Origin: Neptunicella plasticusilytica
Lineage (GTDB): Bacteria > Pseudomonadota > Gammaproteobacteria > Enterobacterales > Alteromonadaceae
Assembly (NCBI RefSeq): GCF_047922965.1
Contig: NZ_CP150481.1
Location: 310,001-374,000, forward strand
Direction of reading: 5' to 3'
Length of the DNA stretch: 64,000 bases
Shown one piece after another: positions 59,117 to 64,000 of the stretch. A model generated the notes under the pieces. The model saw only the letters and a program-made list of their open reading frames with translations, searched no databases and was not told where the DNA came from. Each line of letters begins with the position of its first letter. Position 1 is the first letter of the stretch. Made by a program: the position numbers and the translations under genes.

Positions 59117-59529
59117 TGCTCCTCCTGAGCATATAACAGTTTATTAGCTTGCGTATCATGTAAATACATAAATAAGCATTCATAATTGATATTTATTTAA
59201 CGCTTAAAATGGCGTTAATACAATCACTTAACGCCGAGTTAAGTCATTATCGGCCACTTTCCAGTTTGGGAAAAATGAGCATGAGTCTATATAAGACAGG
59301 TAAAACTAAGCACCCGATTACAAAACTATTTGATATTCAATAAGGTAAAAAATGTTGCCTGATTAAAACTGTGCATTTTCAGTGCTATTAGATCCGGATT
59401 ATATGGCAGGATTTGAATTCTTTACTTATGCCTGTGTGTATCAACAGGTGCTAAAAGGGGCAAAGCTAAACGAAAGTACGTTGTGTATCATATCCGCGAG
59501 AAGCCAATAACGGTTTTAAATACAAACCG
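59117..59529. other. 413-bp non-coding flank of the cassette region with TTAACGC heptamers
   Basis: No convincing gene is present. Three copies of a heptamer lie at 59197-59203 (TTAACGC), 59212-59218 (GCGTTAA) and 59228-59234 (TTAACGC); the last two form a perfect 8-bp inverted repeat, GGCGTTAA/TTAACGCC, with a 9-base loop. AGCTAATAAACTGTTATATG on the minus strand, near 59130-59149, resembles the short attC remnants. The part from 59240 to 59529 shows nothing I can name. Confidence 0.5.
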
Positions 59530-59844
59530 TTAAATGGCGCTGCGTAGCGCTGCAAAGAATACATCCAGTGCGGCATTGGCGGCACGTTGGACAGTGGCTT
59601 TGGTCATTACCGCAAGGGTGAGTAATTCCGCTTCTAGCACTTTTTTTTCGCGTGCCGCTTCACGTTTAACTACTTCATCGTCTATTTCACCCCTTAATCG
59701 GGCTTCGGCAATATCCATCAGTATGTGTTTCTCGGCGAACAGAATACGTTCAGCTTCGGTTTTGACGGCATTGCCGCCTTCTTTGGCCGAGCCGGTAACC
59801 GCCGCCACCATATCTTTAATCACTTGATCGATATCAAAGCTCAT
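59530..59844 (-). CDS. Conserved-looking hypothetical protein, coupled to a lipoprotein gene
   Basis: 104 residues, soluble and helical: FDIDQVIKDMVAAVTGSAKEGG, then a charged EAERILFAEKHILMDIAEARLRGEIDDEVVKREAAREKKVLEAELL coiled-coil-like stretch, and a hydrophobic alanine-rich end (LDVFFAALRSAI). I do not recognise a named family. Its start overlaps the stop of the 59841 lipoprotein gene by 4 bp (ATGA), so the two are translated together. Confidence 0.7.
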   Translation of the reverse strand: MSFDIDQVIKDMVAAVTGSAKEGGNAVKTEAERILFAEKHILMDIAEARLRGEIDDEVVKREAAREKKVLEAELLTLAVMTKATVQRAANAALDVFFAALRSAI

Positions 59845-60332
59845 TCGCTGTCTCCGTCAGAACGGGTAGTTGGCCCCATTTTCTTGGCCTCTTCAGCCTT
59901 GGCCATAGTGGTAAATAAACGGGTAAACTGGCGTCGGTGGTTTTTAGCTTCAAAGTCACTAAAACTATTATTTTGTTTGTGTAAATTACGATCTTCTACC
60001 CATAACTCCAGTGCGATATTAGCCTGTCGGGTTGACTCTTCATTGCGCAAGCGGATTTCATTGCGCATGACTAGCGCCCGAATATCGGTTTCTATCTGGA
60101 TATACTGGTCCGCAAAGCGGTCGTAGGTGCGCTGTGTATTATTTGTATCGAGTAGCTCGCCCCAAAACAAATCAACCCGTTGCGCTACCCGGATAATGTC
60201 TTCCTTAACTTCCGCATCATAATCTGACACCAGCTTGACGGCGCAGCCTGTTACTAATGTGGTCAGTAATATCAACCCGATTAAAGCCGACCTGCTAAAT
60301 AGCGAGCGATATTGACGAATGATCCCGGGCAT
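59841..60332 (-). CDS. Lipoprotein, unknown function
   Basis: 163 residues. A hydrophobic signal (ALIGLILLTTLVTGC) ends in a lipobox with the acylated cysteine near residue 30. The mature part is helical: EDIIRVAQRVDLFWGELLDTN, YIQIETDIRALVMRNEIR and NRNLHKQNNSFSDFEAKNHRRQF-like segments. No domain is recognised. It precedes, and overlaps by 4 bp, the 59530 gene. Confidence 0.75.
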   Translation of the reverse strand: MPGIIRQYRSLFSRSALIGLILLTTLVTGCAVKLVSDYDAEVKEDIIRVAQRVDLFWGELLDTNNTQRTYDRFADQYIQIETDIRALVMRNEIRLRNEESTRQANIALELWVEDRNLHKQNNSFSDFEAKNHRRQFTRLFTTMAKAEEAKKMGPTTRSDGDSE

Positions 60333-60413
60333 AGCGATTTTATCCTTAACACTTTTTACCAGTGTTGATGATAAACGCCGTTTCCGCCATTAAATCGGTA
60401 AGCTTGGGTTAAT

Positions 60414-60947
60414 TTAGTCTTGTAGCGTTCGCCAGTTTACTTCGCACTCACCGGACTGCGTGGCGATATAGGCTGACTCTCCGGTAATCGTAACGGAGAT
60501 ATCCATAGTGCGTTGCACCATTTGGGCTAAGGCTTGAATATGCAACCAGTCAAATTGAAATATCGATACTGGCAACATCGCACATTTGCTTTTTAATTGT
60601 TGCCACCAGGTATCAGATTTACTGTTAAAACTGTAAATATTCACCTGCGAAGCTTGGTGAGAGGCCTTTTTGAGTCTATCCAGTGCAGGCTCACCCACCT
60701 CGACCCAGACAGAAACGCGATCATCAGGTTCTTTTACCCAGATATCCGGTTCGTCAATTTCACTGAGGCCTTTGGTAAAAACCAGTGATTCCTGGGCATT
60801 AATGCAATAGGCAAGCACTCTTGCCATCATGCGTTCAACGGTTTCAGACGGATGCAAGGCAATAGTCAGGTTAAGAGTATCGTAGTAATCACGATTCAAA
60901 TCAGAAAGCGCAATCCGAATTTTATAGATTGTTGGTTTTAATGCCAC
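60414..60947 (-). CDS. yaeQ: YaeQ family protein
   Basis: 177 residues with the YaeQ layout: KPTIYKIRIALSDLNRDYYD, LHPSETVERMMARVLAYC, EPDIWVKEPDDRVSVWVEVGEPALDRLKKAS. The fold is a variant PD-(D/E)xK nuclease; WVEVGEP is the position of the acidic motif. The biochemical role is not settled. It is divergent from the MgtC-like gene. Confidence 0.88.
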   Translation of the reverse strand: MALKPTIYKIRIALSDLNRDYYDTLNLTIALHPSETVERMMARVLAYCINAQESLVFTKGLSEIDEPDIWVKEPDDRVSVWVEVGEPALDRLKKASHQASQVNIYSFNSKSDTWWQQLKSKCAMLPVSIFQFDWLHIQALAQMVQRTMDISVTITGESAYIATQSGECEVNWRTLQD

Positions 60948-61137
60948 AAGTGAGCCTTAAGAGCGCTTCGATAGAAGCAGGTGTGTTAGACAGCCCCCAG
61001 TGTACCCCTTGTTGCTAAAAACAGGCATCATTATCCTCGTATTAATCGATAGCTGGAGCGAGCCTGTTAGTTTTTGCTTGTGGTCTGAACAAACTTGGCT
61101 TAAATATGTGAGGTAAAATAGCTAATTAAATTATCCG

Positions 61138-61638
61138 TTGAGTAAAGCTGTGGACATAATACAACTTGTTGATTTGGCTCCGTATGATTGGGTATCCATT
61201 CTGACTGCAATTTTTTGTGGTGGAATTATCGGATTTGAACGGCAGTTGCGAGGTAAGCCGGTTGGAATACGCACCTCTGCATTAATTACTCTCGGTACCT
61301 ACCTGTTTCTGGCAACTACCTTTTTATTAAGCAGTGATCATATTGATCCCTCCAGAGTAATCGGGCAAGTGATTACCGGCATCGGTTTTTTGGGCGCCGG
61401 TGTGATGATGAACAAGGATGGCGCAGTGGCTGGTGTTACATCTGCTGCGGCAATCTGGATCCTGGCCGCTATCGGCGTGATTATTTCAGTTGGGCATCTG
61501 ATGGCAGCGATAAAATTGTCGGTGTTAGTGGTGGCTATTTTATATGGGGTCGATCTGCTTGAGAAAAATATCAAGGCGTTGGGGCGTGGTGTGCATGCTA
61601 AAATCAAGCGTTACAGTCGTAGTGCCAGTCGTGACTAA
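61138..61638 (+). CDS. MgtC/SapB family membrane protein
   Basis: 166 residues if started at TTG 61138, 162 from GTG 61150; both are plausible and no clear ribosome binding site decides. Hydrophobic, with about four to five helices. Family motifs are GGIIGFERQLRGKPVGIRTSALI, GQVITGIGFLGAGVMM and GVTSAAAIWILAAIGV. It lacks the soluble C-terminal ACT-like domain of Salmonella MgtC. Magnesium or acid-stress physiology is suggested by the family only. Confidence 0.86.
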   Translation: MSKAVDIIQLVDLAPYDWVSILTAIFCGGIIGFERQLRGKPVGIRTSALITLGTYLFLATTFLLSSDHIDPSRVIGQVITGIGFLGAGVMMNKDGAVAGVTSAAAIWILAAIGVIISVGHLMAAIKLSVLVVAILYGVDLLEKNIKALGRGVHAKIKRYSRSASRD

Positions 61639-61724
61639 GTAAAAAAGTTGTGGTTGGTAATTGGACTGGACTTATTAATCAAACTGCCGATACAAGGATC
61701 AGGTATTTATAGGTAATAAAGATT

Positions 61725-62342
61725 ATGCGTTACGTTGCTTTGCTTTTGTTAGGGTTGTTTAGTGTTACTGCTTCGGCTGCCGAAGAGCTTAAGGCGGTGC
61801 AAATATATTCTCAGGATGAGTTGCTGAATTTAATCGACAGCAACACACATCTGGATCGGGTGGTGGCAGACAAATGCCAGTTGAATCAGGATATCGAGGC
61901 GCGTGCCCAAACACTCAAAATACCCGCTTATCAATTTCTATGGGGCGATATGTTGGCATGGGGAGTTTGCGTCAAGGCCGATCCTGAGCGTGGTATCCAC
62001 TATATGAAACTGGCAGCAGAGCAGGGTATGCCAGCAGCACTTGAGCAACTCGGTCGTTACTATACACAGGGCAAACTGGTACAAACGGATAAAGAGCACG
62101 CGGTGGTGATGCTAAGAGAAGCAGCATCATTGGGTAATCAAAAAGCGCAAATTCAGCTCGCGGAGCTTTTTATACAAGGCTATGGCAGCCCTTATGATTT
62201 CGAAGATGCCTATCACTGGCTTTACAATGCAATTACCGATGACAAAGCCACGCACCAGAAAATCGAGAAATGCTTGGCTGAATTAGCCAAGCTAATGCAC
62301 CCCAAAGCGATACGTAATGCCAGAAGACCGGCCGAGTCCTGA
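61725..62342 (+). CDS. Exported Sel1-repeat protein
   Basis: 205 residues with a signal peptide (LLLLGLFSVTASA, cleavage near residue 19). Sel1 repeats cover most of the rest: GIHYMKLAAEQGMPAALEQLGRYY, AVVMLREAASLGNQKAQIQLAELF and AYHWLYNAI. A periplasmic scaffold role is inferred from the repeat type. It lies upstream of rnr but has a hairpin and a -10 element between. Confidence 0.82.
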   Translation: MRYVALLLLGLFSVTASAAEELKAVQIYSQDELLNLIDSNTHLDRVVADKCQLNQDIEARAQTLKIPAYQFLWGDMLAWGVCVKADPERGIHYMKLAAEQGMPAALEQLGRYYTQGKLVQTDKEHAVVMLREAASLGNQKAQIQLAELFIQGYGSPYDFEDAYHWLYNAITDDKATHQKIEKCLAELAKLMHPKAIRNARRPAES

Positions 62343-62373
62343 AAATAAATCAAAATATTCACACAATCTTCGC

Positions 62374-62399
62374 TATAATTGCCGCACATCTGCGGCAAT
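62374..62399 (+). promoter_or_regulatory. Promoter -10 element overlapping a hairpin upstream of rnr
   Basis: TATAAT (62374-62379) overlaps the left arm of a perfect 9-bp stem ATTGCCGCA/TGCGGCAAT (62378-62399, 4-base loop). The hairpin could end the Sel1 transcript or sit at the very 5' end of a leader of about 160 nt before the rnr start. No T-run follows, and a -35 element is not evident. Confidence 0.45.
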
Positions 62400-62544
62400 A
62401 TGTATTCCTGTCAAATCAGCACTCCGCTCACTTTCCGTAATTTTTCTTGGTAATAACCGGAAAATGACGGCATCCTGAACAAACAATAATCAGAGTTAAT
62501 ACTTTGATTGCCGAATTAAAAATTTTATTGGACCTATAAAAGTC

Positions 62545-64000
62545 ATGCATGACGATCCGCATTACAAACGCGAACAACAAAAATATGAGAATCCAGTTGC
62601 CAGCCGGGAATACCTGCTGCAACTGCTAGTAGAACAAAAACGCCCGCTTTCCTTAATGGAATTCTGGGAGATCCTGAATGTGCAGGATGAAGACAGCCGT
62701 ATCGGTATTCAACGCCGCTTACGCGCCATGGAACGCGAAGGGCAAGTACTGTTTAACCGCAATAAAAAATATGGTCTCGTCGACAAGATGGATCTGATCC
62801 GTGGCCGGGTGATTGGCCACCGTGACGGATTCGGCTTTCTAAAACGGGAAGACGGTAAACCCGATCTGTATATTGCTGCACCGCAAATGAATATGGTGCT
62901 GCACGGTGATATCGTGCTGGTCAAAGAAGCAGAACGGGATCACAAAGGTAAACGTGAGGCGCGTATAGTGCGGGTAATTGAACCGCGCAGTGAGCCCATC
63001 GTTGGACGTTACTTTTTTGAGAACGGTTTTGGTGTGGTCACTCCTGATGACAGTCGAATCTGTCAGGAAATTATCATCCCGCCAGAACATATTGCCGGTG
63101 CCAGGCAGGGCAATGTGGTGGTAGTTGAAATTGTACAACGTCCCAGACGACGGGTTAGTGCCACCGGCAGAATCGTTGAAGTGTTAGGTGAGCATATGGC
63201 GCCGGGCATGGAAATCGAAATGGCGTTACGTACCCACGATATACCGCATGAATGGCCCGCAGGTGTTACTGCGCAAATCAACGGACTCACCAGCGAAGTA
63301 CCGGAAAATGCCAAAAAAGGCCGTCGTGATTTACGTGATATGCCATTGGTGACGATTGATGGCGAAGATGCGAGGGACTTCGACGATGCGGTGTATTGCG
63401 AACCTCGCGATTCGGGTGGCTGGACTTTATGGGTAGCGATTGCCGACGTCAGTTATTACGTGCGCCCTAAAACCGCACTGGATACTGAAGCGCAGGAACG
63501 GGGCAATTCGGTTTATTTTCCCGAGCAGGTGATCCCGATGTTACCGGAAGTCTTGTCCAACGGACTTTGTTCGCTCAATCCTCAAGTCGATCGTTTGTGC
63601 ATGGTGTGCGAGATGCTTATCGGTAAAAGCGGTAAACTGGAGCAGTTCGAATTCTACGAAGCAGTGATGAATTCCAAAGCCCGCCTGACCTACACCAAAG
63701 TATGGGATATTCTACAAGGTGATCCGGAACTGCATAAGCGCTACGCCGAACAGGTTCCACATATCCGCCATTTACATGATTTGTACCGTTGTCTGAAAAA
63801 AGCCCGCCAGTCGCGCGGTGCCATAGAGTTTGAAACGCAGGAAAATAAATTTATTTTTAATGCTGATCGCAAGATCGATCATATAGTCACTGTAGTACGT
63901 AATGATGCACACAAGCTGATTGAAGAGTGCATGATTTTGGCTAATGTCAGTGCCGCAAAAATGCTGGAAAAGCATCAGGCTGAGGCGTTGTATCGTATTC
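62545..64000 (+). CDS. rnr: Ribonuclease R (3' end beyond the window)
   Basis: The frame runs from ATG 62545 to the window edge, 485 codons, without a stop. It matches RNase R throughout: the N-terminal helix-turn-helix (SREYLLQLL ... QRRLRAMEREGQ), cold-shock domains (VIGHRDGFGFLKRE, GRYFFENGFGVVTPDDSRI), and the RNB domain with TIDGEDARDFDDAVYCE (catalytic aspartates), IADVSYYVRP, and SLNPQVDRLCMVCEM. No good ribosome binding site precedes the ATG. It degrades structured RNA 3' to 5'. The remaining RNB part and the S1 domain lie outside. Confidence 0.95.
   Translation, partial: MHDDPHYKREQQKYENPVASREYLLQLLVEQKRPLSLMEFWEILNVQDEDSRIGIQRRLRAMEREGQVLFNRNKKYGLVDKMDLIRGRVIGHRDGFGFLKREDGKPDLYIAAPQMNMVLHGDIVLVKEAERDHKGKREARIVRVIEPRSEPIVGRYFFENGFGVVTPDDSRICQEIIIPPEHIAGARQGNVVVVEIVQRPRRRVSATGRIVEVLGEHMAPGMEIEMALRTHDIPHEWPAGVTAQINGLTSEVPENAKKGRRDLRDMPLVTIDGEDARDFDDAVYCEPRDSGGWTLWVAIADVSYYVRPKTALDTEAQERGNSVYFPEQVIPMLPEVLSNGLCSLNPQVDRLCMVCEMLIGKSGKLEQFEFYEAVMNSKARLTYTKVWDILQGDPELHKRYAEQVPHIRHLHDLYRCLKKARQSRGAIEFETQENKFIFNADRKIDHIVTVVRNDAHKLIEECMILANVSAAKMLEKHQAEALYRI

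Larger units (their letters stand above)
55684..59235 (-). mobile_element. Integrase-less integron-type cassette cluster (CALIN-like island)
   Basis: Five genes in a row on the minus strand, all without relation to each other or to the flanking operons, each with its own ribosome binding site. The junctions at 57358-57435 and 58614-58691 are both 78-bp imperfect inverted repeats with TAAC at one end and GTTA at the other, the layout of attC sites. Shorter core-like remnants lie at the other junctions, and GCGTTAA/TTAACGC heptamers mark the upstream flank (59197-59234). No tyrosine-recombinase integrase is visible in the window. The edges given are approximate. The call is an inference from this arrangement. 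Confidence 0.65.

Noticed and set aside
55684..59529. Prophage or plasmid remnant as explanation of the hypothetical-gene block
   Set aside because: No phage structural, replication, integrase or transfer genes are present; the one-gene units with inverted-repeat junctions fit integron cassettes better.
1..64000. CRISPR arrays, rRNA and tRNA genes, insertion sequences
   Set aside because: No spaced direct-repeat series other than the damX microsatellite, no tRNA-like T-arm and acceptor pairings noticed, and no transposase-like protein in any frame; a tRNAscan run would be needed to be certain.

Overview
The window looks like a chromosomal segment of a gammaproteobacterium close to the Alteromonadales (Shewanella/Alteromonas-like). 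The support is gene order: gpmI-envC-deacetylase divergent from yibN-grxC-secB-gpsA; argE divergent from argCBFGH plus argA; mrcA divergent from pilMNOPQ-aroK-aroB-damX-dam; rpe-trpS; and argD-astA-astD-DUF1338. This is inference from synteny, not a database match, and the genus is not determined. No rRNA, tRNA, CRISPR array, insertion sequence or prophage was seen.

Layout. 1-5923: a DMT transporter, a glycerophosphodiesterase, a MerC-type membrane protein behind a strong Zur-like operator, the 27-codon stump of a short-chain dehydrogenase, then deacetylase, envC and gpmI. 6163-8432: the yibN-grxC-secB-gpsA operon. 8440-11474: cpxRA divergent from a double-length CpxP-like gene, with phased CpxR-like half-sites between them. 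11591-16454: trmL, DUF3081, fieF, a lysophospholipase-like hydrolase and a DUF885 lipoprotein. 16719-24821: arginine biosynthesis with a paired ArgR-type operator. 24848-37221: a glutathione transferase, PBP1a, the type IV pilus pilMNOPQ operon, aroKB, a DamX-like SPOR protein carrying an 11-copy 9-bp tandem repeat, and dam. 37241-47357: DUF2970, a TorF-type porin with possible NtrC/sigma-54 signals, rpe, trpS, a glutamine amidotransferase, an HDOD protein, and arginine succinyltransferase pathway genes.

47465-55653 is a second Cpx-like module: a small periplasmic protein, a small lipoprotein, a CpxR/CpxA-like pair, and a Sel1 lipoprotein-MFP-RND efflux operon. Boxes resembling the CpxR site lie in front of three of its transcription units, in the same orientation relative to each gene as in front of cpxP.

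The most unusual part is about 55.7-59.2 kb. Five genes of mostly unknown function all lie on the minus strand, each with its own ribosome binding site. Two of the junctions are about 78-bp imperfect inverted repeats bounded by GTTA/TAAC core sites, as in integron attC sites; other junctions carry shorter core-like remnants. No integrase is visible. I read this as an integrase-less cassette cluster (CALIN-like). One cassette encodes a Shedu-type (SduA, DUF4263) anti-phage nuclease. The window ends with two coupled unknown genes, yaeQ, an MgtC-like gene, a Sel1 protein and the 5' part of rnr.
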